This document shows, piece after piece, positions 54,537 to 63,422 of a stretch of 64,000 bases of DNA. The notes beneath the pieces were generated by a model. The model did not search any database. It was not told the DNA's origin and saw only the letters and a program-made list of their open reading frames with translations. A program made the translations under genes and the position numbers. Source of the stretch: Mycobacteroides abscessus ATCC 19977 (GTDB lineage: Bacteria; Actinomycetota; Actinomycetes; Mycobacteriales; Mycobacteriaceae); the NCBI RefSeq assembly GCF_000069185.1, contig NC_010397.1, forward strand, positions 3,224,001 through 3,288,000, read 5' to 3'. The number at the start of each line of letters is the position of its first letter. The stretch's first letter is position 1.

Positions 54537-55563
54537 CAGGGCATTGTTACAGGAACGCAAGAAGCGCCACATTGACGCCTGCCTGAGCGATCCAGTGCAG
54601 TACGTCACCCGCACCACGGGACTGGAGCGGCTCGACCTGCCCTATATGGCGTTACCCAACTCCAGTCTCGCCGGCGTCGACTTGTCCACCGAGTTCTTGG
54701 GCAGGCGGCTGGCTGCTCCGGTGCTCATCGGTGCCATGACCGGCGGCGCGAAGCTCGCGGCCACCATCAACCGAAACTTGGCCGCGGCCGCCCAGGAGCT
54801 CGGCATCGGCATGATGCTCGGTTCGCAGCGGGTGATGCTGGTGGAACCGGACAGCGCCGATACTTTCGCGGTACGTGAGGTCGCTCCCGACATCCTGCTC
54901 ATCGGCAATATCGGGCTCGCACAGCTGGGCAACATAGCCCCGGCCGCTCAGCTCAACTCCCTGGTACGGCGGGTGGGTGCCGACGCGCTGGCGGTGCACA
55001 CCAACCCCCTGCAAGAGGCCGTGCAACCCGGAGGCGATACCGACTTCACCGGGCAGGTGTATCGCCTCGCCGAACTGACCCATGCGGTCGAATTCCCGGT
55101 GCTTCTCAAGGAAGTCGGCCACGGCATCAGCGGGGCCGCCGCACGCCGGCTCGGCGGATGCCGACTGGCGGCGATCGACGTCGCGGGCGCCGGCGGCACC
55201 TCGTGGGCGCGCGTCGAGCAGTTCGTGCGGTTCGGCGCGATCACCTCTCCCGAACTTGCCGAGTGGGGCATCCCAACCGCCGAAGCCCTGGTCGAGGTGC
55301 ATGCCGAGCTACCGCATATGCCCCTGATCGGATCGGGCGGCATCCGTACCGGCATGGACGCCGCCAAGGCGATCGCACTGGGCGCCAGCGTGGTGTCGGT
55401 TGCCCTGCCGCTCCTGGCTCCGGCGGTGCAGTCGCCCCAGGCCGTGGTCGCCTGGCTACAGCAGTTCCTGGACGAGCTACGCATCGCCATGCACTGCGCC
55501 GACGTCAGCACCATCGCGGATCTGCGGCGAATTTCCCTGCGTCCCCGTTCAAGCCCCCGCTAA
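54511..55563 (+). CDS. fni: type 2 isopentenyl-diphosphate delta-isomerase
   Basis: A 350-residue FMN-dependent enzyme interconverting IPP and [15 protein letters not shown] is the family N-terminus, [14 protein letters not shown] the substrate/FMN segment, and [15 protein letters not shown] the phosphate-binding loop. M. tuberculosis instead carries a type 1 idi gene. The ATG at 54511 would overlap ftsY by 26 nt; TTG at 54544 (LLQERKK) is an alternative that leaves 7 nt between the divergent genes. The promoter must lie within the ftsY 5' region. Confidence 0.9.
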   Translation: MAIHTSRGTRALLQERKKRHIDACLSDPVQYVTRTTGLERLDLPYMALPNSSLAGVDLSTEFLGRRLAAPVLIGAMTGGAKLAATINRNLAAAAQELGIGMMLGSQRVMLVEPDSADTFAVREVAPDILLIGNIGLAQLGNIAPAAQLNSLVRRVGADALAVHTNPLQEAVQPGGDTDFTGQVYRLAELTHAVEFPVLLKEVGHGISGAAARRLGGCRLAAIDVAGAGGTSWARVEQFVRFGAITSPELAEWGIPTAEALVEVHAELPHMPLIGSGGIRTGMDAAKAIALGASVVSVALPLLAPAVQSPQAVVAWLQQFLDELRIAMHCADVSTIADLRRISLRPRSSPR

Positions 55564-55639
55564 ACACGGGAAACCCGTCATACACTGCGGGAGTCACACC
55601 GTGTTGGCTGTGTGTTTTGGGTCCCAGGAGGTTCTTGGC

Positions 55640-56176
55640 ATGAATATCCAATTCGGGGGACGTAAAAAGTTTCGGGCCCAGCAGGTTCGAGGGCTGACGC
55701 GCACCGTTGCGGTGGTCGTCGCTGTGTTGTTGGTATCCGCTGGTCTGGTGCGGGCCCCCAGTGCACGCGCCGATGGCCTACTCGATTTCACCGGAACCAC
55801 CGTGTCGGGTGCGCCGTTCAACGGCGCCAGCCTCAAGGGCAAACCCGTAGTGCTGTGGTTCTGGGCGGCATACTGCCCGTTCTGCAATGGCGAGGGGCCG
55901 CATGTGAGTGCGGTGTCGGCGGCCAATCCCCGCGTCACGTTCGTCGGCATCTCCGGCCGCGGATCGGTCGGGGAAATGGAGGCGTTCATCTCGCGCTACA
56001 ACCTCCATTTCACCAACCTCAATGACGCCGACGGCTCGCTGTGGCGGCAGTTCGGGGTGCCCTGGCAACCCGCGTACCTGTTCATCAACTCCAACGGAAC
56101 CTCGGACTTTGTGAACAACCCCACATCGTCGATGTCCGAACAGGAGCTCAGTGACCGGGTGAAGGCACTGACCTGA
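55640..56176 (+). CDS. secreted TlpA/DsbE-like thioredoxin-fold protein
   Basis: A 178-residue exported thiol-disulfide protein. The basic N-terminus and signal peptide (VAVVVAVLLVSAGLV) end near SARADG. The mature TlpA-like fold carries active-site Cys79/Cys82 (AAYCPFC) and cis-Pro region VPWQPAYLF. It resembles mycobacterial DsbF/Mpt53. ATG at 55640 follows a short ribosome binding site; the longer frame to 55400 is a shadow of fni. Its stop overlaps the CTG start of ccdA, which would supply reducing power. Confidence 0.87.
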   Translation: MNIQFGGRKKFRAQQVRGLTRTVAVVVAVLLVSAGLVRAPSARADGLLDFTGTTVSGAPFNGASLKGKPVVLWFWAAYCPFCNGEGPHVSAVSAANPRVTFVGISGRGSVGEMEAFISRYNLHFTNLNDADGSLWRQFGVPWQPAYLFINSNGTSDFVNNPTSSMSEQELSDRVKALT

Positions 56177-57021
56177 CGTCTCTGGCCTTCGCAGCGGGGC
56201 TGATCGCCGCGCTCAACCCGTGCGGCTTCGCCTTACTGCCGGTCTACCTCGCGCTCGTGGTGCGTGGGCCCGGTGCCGAGATCGGGAAGTCGCAGGCACT
56301 GGCCCGGGCGGTCATCGCCACGGTGGTGATGGCCGGTGGGTTCGTCGCGGTGTTCACCGTCTTCGGGCTGCTGACGGTCTCGGTGGCCTCCGTCATACAG
56401 CGTTATTTACCTTTTGTGACAGTGGTTTTCGGAATCGGCCTGGTGATTCTGGGCCTCTGGCTGCTGGCGGGCCGCGACATCATCGCATTGATGCCCAAGA
56501 TGCTGGACGCGAACGCACCCACGACGCGGCTGGGCTCGATGTTCGGCTATGGGGTGGGCTACGCGGTGGCCTCGCTCTCATGCACCATCGGCCCGTTCCT
56601 GGCGGTGACGAGCACGACCTTCGAAAGTGGCTCCCTGTTCGACGGCGTCATGGTCTACCTGGCATATGCCTCCGGCATCACCCTGGTGGTGGGGACCCTG
56701 GCGGTGTCCACGGCGCTGGCCAGCACAATGCTGCTGAAGGCGATGCGCCGCGCATTGCCGTACCTGAACCGGGTCAGCGGCGCCATCCTCATCGTGGTCG
56801 GCGCATACGTCGGCTACTACGGCAGCTACGAAGTCAGGCTGTTCCACGCCAATGGCAACCCCGACGATCCGATTATCAACGCGGCCGGGAAGATTCAGCG
56901 CACCATCTCCGGCTGGGTCTATCTGCACGGCGCGTGGCCGTGGTTGTTCATCCTCGGGCTGGTGGCGGTCGGCGCGGCGATCTGGTGGCGCACCAACGTT
57001 TCGGAACCGCCGAGTAATTAG
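56173..57021 (+). CDS. ccdA: CcdA/DsbD-like membrane thiol-disulfide transporter (CTG start)
   Basis: A 282-residue membrane protein with six to seven helices. Redox Cys17 (LNPCGF) and Cys137 (SLSCTIG) are the paired cysteines of CcdA that carry electrons across the membrane. No ATG, GTG or TTG exists between the nearest upstream in-frame stop (56152-56154) and Cys17; the first standard start (GTG at 56254) would delete the first Cys. A CTG at 56173 overlaps the redoxin stop as CTGA, the geometry of coupled genes, so CTG initiation is proposed. It probably re-reduces the preceding redoxin. Confidence 0.85.
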   Translation: MTSLAFAAGLIAALNPCGFALLPVYLALVVRGPGAEIGKSQALARAVIATVVMAGGFVAVFTVFGLLTVSVASVIQRYLPFVTVVFGIGLVILGLWLLAGRDIIALMPKMLDANAPTTRLGSMFGYGVGYAVASLSCTIGPFLAVTSTTFESGSLFDGVMVYLAYASGITLVVGTLAVSTALASTMLLKAMRRALPYLNRVSGAILIVVGAYVGYYGSYEVRLFHANGNPDDPIINAAGKIQRTISGWVYLHGAWPWLFILGLVAVGAAIWWRTNVSEPPSN

Positions 57022-57032
57022 CCCGCAGGGCG

Positions 57033-57038
57033 TAGCAT
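57033..57038 (+). promoter_or_regulatory. -10 element of the metallothionein-like gene
   Basis: TAGCAT lies 7 nt upstream of the ATG at 57046. The spacing suits a leaderless transcript, and no ribosome binding site is present, which supports this. It means that the small gene could be expressed separately from ccdA. Confidence 0.4.
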
Positions 57039-57045
57039 CATATGC

Positions 57046-57159
57046 ATGACTAGCAATGAGACCATGGAATCCGAAAAGACTGGGTCCTGTGGCAACCCCA
57101 ACTGCACCTGCACCGACTGTCAGTGTGGCGCCAGCTGCACCTGCGGTTCCGACAAATAG
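57046..57159 (+). CDS. metallothionein-like Cys-rich peptide
   Basis: A 37-residue peptide: MTSNETMESEKTG then a region with seven Cys (15, 20, 22, 25, 27, 31, 33) arranged as C-x4-CxC-x2-CxC-x3-CxC. That clustering of CxC pairs is the signature of metallothioneins, which bind Cu(I) or Zn(II). It differs from mycobacterial MymT. It lies just after the redoxin-ccdA pair, hinting at copper handling. An alternative ATG 4 nt upstream is out of frame. Confidence 0.7.
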   Translation: MTSNETMESEKTGSCGNPNCTCTDCQCGASCTCGSDK

Positions 57160-57203
57160 TCGGTTAGGGAATACCAGCGGCGGACAACCGCGTTCGCCGT
57201 GAG

Positions 57204-58043
57204 GTGACTACCACACCGGAGTTCGCCCCGTTCGGATTCTTCACTCATTACGCGACGGTGGACGCGGACCTGCTGCGGACCGTTGAGAGCCTTGGCTTTG
57301 ACACCGCCTGGCTGGGCGGCTCGCCGCCTGCCGATTTGCCGTGGATCGATCCATTACTGTCCGCCACCGAGCGGATCCGGATCGTGACCGCGATCGTCAA
57401 CATCTGGTCGGCGCCCGCACAGCAGGCCGCGCAGTCATGGCAACGGATCCAGCAGGCGCATCCCGGGCGTTTCATCCTGGGCATCGGCGCCGGACACCCC
57501 GAGATCGACAGTGGCGTCGCCTACAAGCCGTACAGCGGGCTGGTCGAATACCTCGACGTGCTGGACCAGGCCGGTGTCCCTCAGGAGGGCCGGGCCTTGG
57601 CCGCACTCGCGGAGAAGTCGCTGAAACTGGCGGCGCAGCGTTCGGCGCTGGCACACCCCTACCTCACGCCGCCTTCGCATACCCGTTGGGCGCGTGAACT
57701 TCTGGGGCCAGATGCGGTCATCGTGCCGGAACAGAAGGTGGTCCTCACCACGGACGCGGACGAGGCCCGCACCTTGGGCCGCCAGGCCCTGGATCTCTAC
57801 CTGGGCCTGACCAACTACCTGACCATGTTGGAGCGGTTCGCCGGCAGCACGGATGATCTGGTCAAGCCCGGCAGCGACAAGCTGGTAGACACCCTGATCG
57901 CCTATGGCACACCGGAACAGATTGCGGCGCGGCTGCAGGAGCACCGGGATGCCGGCGCGACGCAGGTCGCCATTCAGGTACTGGGTGATCCGGCCGACCG
58001 CGCCAAGACGCTAGGCGTTTTGGCTCGCGAGCTGGGTCTCTAG
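57204..58043 (+). CDS. LLM-class (F420-dependent-like) oxidoreductase
   Basis: A 279-residue luciferase-like monooxygenase fold with [20 protein letters not shown] core and [12 protein letters not shown], which match the F420-dependent LLM oxidoreductases (MSMEG-type). It begins GTG. The likely role is reduction or oxidation of a small organic molecule using F420H2; the substrate is not visible. The last 33 nt overlap the convergent smc gene. Confidence 0.83.
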   Translation: MTTTPEFAPFGFFTHYATVDADLLRTVESLGFDTAWLGGSPPADLPWIDPLLSATERIRIVTAIVNIWSAPAQQAAQSWQRIQQAHPGRFILGIGAGHPEIDSGVAYKPYSGLVEYLDVLDQAGVPQEGRALAALAEKSLKLAAQRSALAHPYLTPPSHTRWARELLGPDAVIVPEQKVVLTTDADEARTLGRQALDLYLGLTNYLTMLERFAGSTDDLVKPGSDKLVDTLIAYGTPEQIAARLQEHRDAGATQVAIQVLGDPADRAKTLGVLARELGL

Positions 58044-61000
58044 CCCGCGCATGCGCTGCGAGACCACCTGCGTGATGCCGTCATCCCGCATGCTGACACC
58101 GTAGAGCGCGTCGGCAACTTCCATCGTCGGTTTCTGGTGAGTGATGACGATGAGCTGTGACTTCTCGCGGAGTTGCTCGAACAGGCCGATCAAGCGCTGC
58201 AGATTGACGTCATCAAGCGCCGCTTCGACCTCGTCCATCACATAGAAGGGCGAGGGTCGCGCCCGGAAGATGGCCACCAGCATGGCAACAGCGGTCAGCG
58301 ACTTCTCGCCGCCGGACAGCAGCGAGAGGCGCTTGACCTTCTTGCCCGGCGGCCGCGCTTCCACCTCGATACCCGTGGTGAGCATGTCATTGGGGTCGGT
58401 GAGCACCAGTCGTCCCTCACCACCGGGAAATAGTGACGAGAAAACACCCTTGAATTCCCGCTCCACATCGGCGTAGGCCTCCGTGAACACCTGCAGGATT
58501 CGCTCGTCGACGTCGGCGACGACATCGAGGAGATCCTTGCGGGCCGCCTTGACGTCCTCGAGCTGCGTGGACAGGAAGTTGTACCGCTCTTCCAGCGCCG
58601 CAAACTCTTCCAGGGCAAGGGGATTCACCTTGCCCAGCTCGCGCAGGTCTTTCTCTGCACGCTTGGCACGCCGTTCCTGGGTATCGCGATCGAAGGGCAT
58701 CGGCAGCGGTGCGCTCACCTGCTCGCCGCGCTCTCGGGCCTGCTCGTACTCATCGATCTCCTGCTGAGACGGCGGCAGCTCGATGTGCGGGCCGTACTCG
58801 GCGATGAGGTCATCCGCGGCCATTCCGAACTGTTCGAGCACCTGCTCGGAGAGCTGCTCGATGCGCAGTGCTGCTTGGGCTTTGGCGACCTCGTCACGGT
58901 GCAGCGCGTCGGTCAGGCGCGTCTGCGCCTGGGTGAGCTCGCGCACCTGATCGCGGACCGCGCCAATCGCCGAGGTGTGCTGTGCCCGGGTCGCACTGAG
59001 TTCATCCCGGCGTGCGGAAGCCGCCGCCACCACGTGCTCGAGGCGAGCCGCCACCATGCGTCCCGATTCGGCCACGGCCGCGGCGACGGCCGCCGCGCGC
59101 ATCCGTGCCGCGGCAGCCCGCGCCGCCCTGGCCCGTGCTTCACGCTCAGCTACAGCGGCCCGGCGCAACGAATCAGCCTTACCGCGAACGGAGTTCACTC
59201 GCTCTTCGGAGGTGCGCACTGCCAGGCGCGCCTCGATCTCGACGGAACGGGCCTCTTCCAGCTCGATGGCCATATCGTCGCGGTCCAGCGGCTCGTCGTC
59301 GAATAAGTTGGGCGCCTCTTCGGCGTTGCGCAGCCTCGACTCGACCTCGGCCAGCTCCTCCAACGTCGTGGCGCGGCCCCGCTCCAGCTGATCGCGTTGC
59401 AGAGTGAGTTTTTTCACCTCTTCGGCGGCAGCCCGAACCTCCTGGCCGACACGCCCCAGCTGCTCGTACACCGCCGAGATTGCCGCGTCGGATTCGTTGA
59501 GCGCTGCCAACGCCTGCTCGGCGGTGTCCTGACGCGCGGTCTGCTCGGCAAGTGCGCCGGCCAACGCGGCGGAGATCTCCCCCACCTGAGTCTCGGTGGC
59601 CCGCAGCTCTTCTCTCGCAGCCTCGATGGCCGCCTGAACTTCCAGGGTGCTCTGCTTCTTGTCCGAGCCGCCGGCAACCCAGCCGGCACCGACCCGATCT
59701 CCGTCGATCGTCACCGCCCGCAGCAGCGGGTTGGCCAGCACCACGTCAATAGCGGCACCGAGTTCGTCGACAACCACCACCGAGGCGAGCATCGCCGACA
59801 CCGCAGCCGCCAGCCGCTGGGGCGCCTCCACCAGATCGTTGGCCCAGTGCGCGCCAGGAGGCAGCGTGACGGCGGGGCGGGCACCCGTGTGTGCGGGCCA
59901 GTCGCCGAACACGATCGCAGCGCGGCCGCCATCCGAGGACTTGAGGGCCTTCACCGCCTCGTGCGCGGCGGCGGGGTTCTCCGCGGCCACCGCGTCCGCG
60001 GCCGGCCCCATCGCCGTGGCGATGGCTCCCTGATAGCCGGGCCGTACCTTGACCAGTTGTGCGATCGATCCGAAAATCCCGGCGCCGCTGCGGTTCTCGG
60101 CGAGCCACGCAGATCCGTCCTTGCGTTCCAGACCGATGGCCAGTGCGTCGATACGCGCCTTGAGTGAGGCGATCTGGCGTTCGGCCTGACGTTCCGCCGA
60201 CTGCAGCTCGGCAACCCGCTCATTGGCGATCGACAACGACGAGATCGAACGCTCGTGGTGCTCGTCGAGCCCGACCTCGCCCTGATCGAGTTCGGCCACC
60301 CGCGCTTTGACGGTGTCGAACTCGGTCTGAGCCGCCTCGCCGCGCACCGTCGCCTCAACGATCGACTCGGTCAGCCGCTGCGCTTGACCGTCAATGGATT
60401 CCAGCCGGGTACGCATGGTGTCGACCTGGCCGGTGAGCCGGGCCAGGCCCTCCCGACGATCCGCCTCGGCCGCGACGGCCGCCATGTGCTGACGCTGTGC
60501 CTGGGCGACCGCGGATTCGCGGGCGGATAACTCGGCCTTGGCCGTGGCCAACTGTTCGGTAACGGTTTCCAGCTGTGCGATCAGCAGGCGCTCCTGCTCC
60601 GCGACACGCTCGGCCTGTGCTTCCAGCTCCTCGGGATCGGGTCCGGTCGGTGCGGCCGCCACCTCATCGAGGTGGCTGGCCCTCTCCCCGGCGATCCGGA
60701 CCGTGGCGCTCACGCGCTCGGCCAGCGCCGAGAGCCGGAACCAGGTCTGCTGGGCCAGCTCGGCCTGCGGTAACAGCTCACCCAGGGCCGTCTCATGTTC
60801 TGCCAACAGCGCGGTTGCCACCTCGAGCCTGTCGGTGATCTCCGCGTGTTCCTTGCGTAGCGCCGTCTCGGCGTCGTTGGTCCCGTCGAAATCCGCACGA
60901 CGGGAGACCAGGTCGTCGGCGGCCAGACGCAGACGGGCATCACGCAGGTCCGCCTGCACGGTGGCAGCGCGGCGTGCGACTTCCGCTTGGCGGCCAAGAG

Positions 61001-61610
61001 GTTTGAGCTGGCGTCGAAGCTCGGTGGTGAGATCGGTCAACCGCGCCAAATTGGCCGCCATCGACTCGAGCTTGCGGACGGCCTTTTCCTTGCGCTTGCG
61101 GTGCTTGAGCACACCGGCCGCCTCCTCGACGAAGGCGCGGCGATCCTCCGGCCGGGACTCCAGGATCTGCGAGAGCCGTCCCTGGCCCACGATCACATGC
61201 ATTTCACGGCCGATGCCCGAATCGGACAACAGCTCCTGCACGTCCATCAGTCGACAGGTCTGGCCGTTGATCTCGTACTCGCCCGCGCCGTCCCGGAACA
61301 TGCGGCGGGTAATCGACACCTCGGAGTATTCGATCGGTAGCGCATGGTCGGAGTTGTCGATCGTCAGCGTCACTTCCGCGCGCCCCAGCGGAGCACGGCT
61401 GGAGGTGCCGGCGAAGATGACGTCCTCCATCTTGCCGCCGCGCAGCGCCTTGGCGCCCTGCTCACCCATCACCCAGGTCAGGGCGTCCACGACATTGGAC
61501 TTACCCGAACCATTAGGGCCGACGACACAAGTAATGCCGGGTTCCAAGCGCAGAGTCGTCGGCGAAGCAAAGGACTTGAAGCCCTTCAGCGTCAGACTCT
61601 TGAGGTGCAC
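58011..61610 (-). CDS. smc: chromosome segregation protein SMC
   Basis: A 1199-residue SMC ATPase that compacts the chromosome with ScpA/ScpB. N-terminal Walker A is [14 protein letters not shown] (residues ~32-45). Long coiled coils flank a hinge at roughly residues 505-660. The C-terminal signature is [15 protein letters not shown], with Walker [15 protein letters not shown]. The gene lies between ftsY and acyP as in M. tuberculosis. No disruption was seen along 3.6 kb. Confidence 0.97.
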   Translation of the reverse strand: MHLKSLTLKGFKSFASPTTLRLEPGITCVVGPNGSGKSNVVDALTWVMGEQGAKALRGGKMEDVIFAGTSSRAPLGRAEVTLTIDNSDHALPIEYSEVSITRRMFRDGAGEYEINGQTCRLMDVQELLSDSGIGREMHVIVGQGRLSQILESRPEDRRAFVEEAAGVLKHRKRKEKAVRKLESMAANLARLTDLTTELRRQLKPLGRQAEVARRAATVQADLRDARLRLAADDLVSRRADFDGTNDAETALRKEHAEITDRLEVATALLAEHETALGELLPQAELAQQTWFRLSALAERVSATVRIAGERASHLDEVAAAPTGPDPEELEAQAERVAEQERLLIAQLETVTEQLATAKAELSARESAVAQAQRQHMAAVAAEADRREGLARLTGQVDTMRTRLESIDGQAQRLTESIVEATVRGEAAQTEFDTVKARVAELDQGEVGLDEHHERSISSLSIANERVAELQSAERQAERQIASLKARIDALAIGLERKDGSAWLAENRSGAGIFGSIAQLVKVRPGYQGAIATAMGPAADAVAAENPAAAHEAVKALKSSDGGRAAIVFGDWPAHTGARPAVTLPPGAHWANDLVEAPQRLAAAVSAMLASVVVVDELGAAIDVVLANPLLRAVTIDGDRVGAGWVAGGSDKKQSTLEVQAAIEAAREELRATETQVGEISAALAGALAEQTARQDTAEQALAALNESDAAISAVYEQLGRVGQEVRAAAEEVKKLTLQRDQLERGRATTLEELAEVESRLRNAEEAPNLFDDEPLDRDDMAIELEEARSVEIEARLAVRTSEERVNSVRGKADSLRRAAVAEREARARAARAAAARMRAAAVAAAVAESGRMVAARLEHVVAAASARRDELSATRAQHTSAIGAVRDQVRELTQAQTRLTDALHRDEVAKAQAALRIEQLSEQVLEQFGMAADDLIAEYGPHIELPPSQQEIDEYEQARERGEQVSAPLPMPFDRDTQERRAKRAEKDLRELGKVNPLALEEFAALEERYNFLSTQLEDVKAARKDLLDVVADVDERILQVFTEAYADVEREFKGVFSSLFPGGEGRLVLTDPNDMLTTGIEVEARPPGKKVKRLSLLSGGEKSLTAVAMLVAIFRARPSPFYVMDEVEAALDDVNLQRLIGLFEQLREKSQLIVITHQKPTMEVADALYGVSMRDDGITQVVSQRMRGLETQLASQNA

Positions 61611-61636
61611 AGCGGGCCAGAATACCGGTCTCGGCG

Positions 61637-61915
61637 CTATCGCTCGCTAAACCCGGAGATGGGCTCGCCGGGCTCGTGCCAGCTATCCACGACGAGATCG
61701 ACGCGACCTGGCGTTTCACCGCCATTCAACGTGGCAAGCAGCTGTTCACATGCGACCTGCGTACCCTGCGCGACGACATGTACCCGGCCGTCGCGCGTGT
61801 TCGCGGCATATCCGGTCAGGCCGAGTTCAAGGGCACGGGATCGCACCCACCACCGGAACCCGACTCCTTGGACGTGCCCGTGCACCCAGGCGGATAGACG
61901 AACCTCAGGGCTCAA
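61637..61915 (-). CDS. acyP: acylphosphatase
   Basis: A 92-residue enzyme hydrolysing acyl phosphates. The active-site loop [14 protein letters not shown] supplies the conserved Arg, and the catalytic Asn is in [14 protein letters not shown]. The order osmC-acyP-smc is conserved in mycobacteria. The 5' end overlaps the osmC stop by 11 nt, indicating coupling. Confidence 0.94.
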   Translation of the reverse strand: MSPEVRLSAWVHGHVQGVGFRWWVRSRALELGLTGYAANTRDGRVHVVAQGTQVACEQLLATLNGGETPGRVDLVVDSWHEPGEPISGFSER

Positions 61916-62309
61916 TACTGAAGTTCACCTCGGCTCCGGCCTTCAGCGTCCGTCCGACGGTGCATACCTGGTCGACGGCACGTTCCACGACGGTCAGCAC
62001 CCGCTGGCGCTCCTCGGAGGTGAGGCCGCTCAGATCGATCACCATTTTCTCGTCGAGCACCGGGTAGCGCTCCTGCTCCCGATCGGCGGGGCCACTGACC
62101 TCGATGCGCACGCGGTAGTCCTCGCCGAGACGGCGCGCGAGCGGCTGGTCGCTGGACATTCCGCTGCAAGCCGCGAGAGCGATCTTGAGCAGCTCACCGG
62201 GGGTGAAGACCCCGTCCACCGTCTCCGATCCGATCAGCACTTCCGCGCCCCGGGAGCTGTGCCCCGTGTAGCGCCGATTGCCCGTACGCTCTACCCATAA
62301 TGACGTCAC
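61905..62309 (-). CDS. OsmC/Ohr-family peroxidase
   Basis: A 134-residue OsmC-like protein that reduces organic hydroperoxides with two Cys: one in ALAACSGMSSD (peroxidatic) and one in AVDQVCTVGR (resolving). It is the counterpart of Rv2923c. The GTG start at 62309 lies 7 nt after TAGCAT on the minus strand, suggesting a leaderless message. The start codon and that of the divergent secreted protein share the palindrome ATGACGTCAC. Confidence 0.88.
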   Translation of the reverse strand: MTSLWVERTGNRRYTGHSSRGAEVLIGSETVDGVFTPGELLKIALAACSGMSSDQPLARRLGEDYRVRIEVSGPADREQERYPVLDEKMVIDLSGLTSEERQRVLTVVERAVDQVCTVGRTLKAGAEVNFSIEP

Positions 62310-62743
62310 GCCCGCAATGCTATGTAATCGCCGCCATCACAGCCGCGGCGACTTTCTGCGCTTCATTTTTCTGGGCGCAAACCGCCGCGGCCGAGCCGAT
62401 CGTGGCGCTAGAGTCACTCTTGCTGCGTCCGTACAGCGAGGTACGGGCGCAGTTGTTGTCTGGTTCGTGGGCTCCCCGAATCGAAGAGCTGGTGTACATC
62501 CCGCCGGGCGATCCCAAGATCGTGCCGACATCCGCCATGCGTCAGACGTACACCGTGGTCGACACCTGCTTCACCAAGCGGATTACCCCGATGGGTATTT
62601 ACGTCCTCCTCGCGTCGCCGGAAAACGTGGAGAAGGTGGGCGCCGACAATTTCCGCGCCACCTACGGGCAGTTGGTACCCAAGTACCGGCCCGGTTGCGA
62701 CCCCGACGTCCAGCAGATCGATCTCGGCCGTCCGCCGTTCTGA
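62300..62743 (+). CDS. secreted protein of unknown function
   Basis: A 147-residue exported protein: signal peptide VIAAITAAATFCASFFWAQ with cleavage near TAAAEP, then a small domain with two further Cys (VVDTCFTKR and RPGCDPD). No known motif was recognised. Its ATG is inside the OsmC coding start: the two genes overlap by 10 nt head-to-head. It ends 4 nt from the kdpE stop, convergent. Confidence 0.7.
   Translation: MTSRPQCYVIAAITAAATFCASFFWAQTAAAEPIVALESLLLRPYSEVRAQLLSGSWAPRIEELVYIPPGDPKIVPTSAMRQTYTVVDTCFTKRITPMGIYVLLASPENVEKVGADNFRATYGQLVPKYRPGCDPDVQQIDLGRPPF
62317..62322 (-). promoter_or_regulatory. -10 element of the OsmC gene
   Basis: TAGCAT on the minus strand ends 7 nt before the GTG of the OsmC gene, a leaderless spacing; no ribosome binding site precedes the GTG. 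This element lies within the coding start of the divergent secreted protein gene. Confidence 0.45.
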
Positions 62744-62747
62744 CGGA

Positions 62748-63422
62748 TCACTCCTGGAAGCGATAGCCCATCCCCGCCTCGGTGAGCAGATGCTTGGGGT
62801 GCGCCGGGTCGATTTCCAGCTTGCGCCGCAGCTGCGCGAGATACACACGCAAGTAATGAGTTTCGGAGCTGTACGCCGGGCCCCATACCTCGTGCAACAG
62901 CTCCTTCTGCCCCACCAGCTTTCCACGATTGCGCACCAGCACAGCCAGCATCGACCATTCGGTGGGTGTCAGGTGTACCTCTCTGCCGTCGCGGATCACC
63001 TTGTGCGAGGAAAGATCCACGTCGAAGGTCTCGGTATGGACCACCGGCTCGGCACTGTCAGGGGTGCCTCGGCGTACCGCGGCCCGGAGCCGGGCCAAAA
63101 ACTCATCCATGCCGAAGGGTTTGGTCACGTAATCGTCGGCACCGGCGTCCAACGCCTCCACCTTGTCCGCGGAATCGGTGCGGGCCGAGAGCACGATCAC
63201 CGGCACGTCGGTCCAGCCACGCAGCCCGGCGAGTACCTCGGTGCCGTCCATATCGGGCAATCCGAGGTCCAGAATGACCACTTCGGGCTGGGTCTCGGCC
63301 GCCGCGCGCAGCGCTCCGGCGCCGGAGGAGGCTGTCACTACCTCATATCCGCGTGCCGACAGGTTTATGCGCATGGCGCGCAGAATCTGCGGCTCGTCGT
63401 CCACCACCAGCACCCGGGTCAT
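62748..63422 (-). CDS. kdpE: response regulator KdpE
   Basis: A 224-residue OmpR-type regulator. Receiver phosphorylation site is Asp52 (VVILDLGLPDMDG), with the acidic pocket VVDDEPQ and Lys in VTKPFGMDEFL. The DNA-binding winged helix (about residues 128-224) contains LTPTEWSMLAVLVRN and YLRVYLAQLRRKLE. It activates the kdpFABC potassium-uptake operon. The ATG overlaps the kdpD stop as ATGA. The kdp structural genes are outside the window. Confidence 0.93.
   Translation of the reverse strand: MTRVLVVDDEPQILRAMRINLSARGYEVVTASSGAGALRAAAETQPEVVILDLGLPDMDGTEVLAGLRGWTDVPVIVLSARTDSADKVEALDAGADDYVTKPFGMDEFLARLRAAVRRGTPDSAEPVVHTETFDVDLSSHKVIRDGREVHLTPTEWSMLAVLVRNRGKLVGQKELLHEVWGPAYSSETHYLRVYLAQLRRKLEIDPAHPKHLLTEAGMGYRFQE

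Noticed and set aside
60538..61650. 370-residue open frame antisense to smc
   Set aside because: A Ser/Arg-rich shadow of the smc coding strand; no ribosome binding site or recognisable domain.
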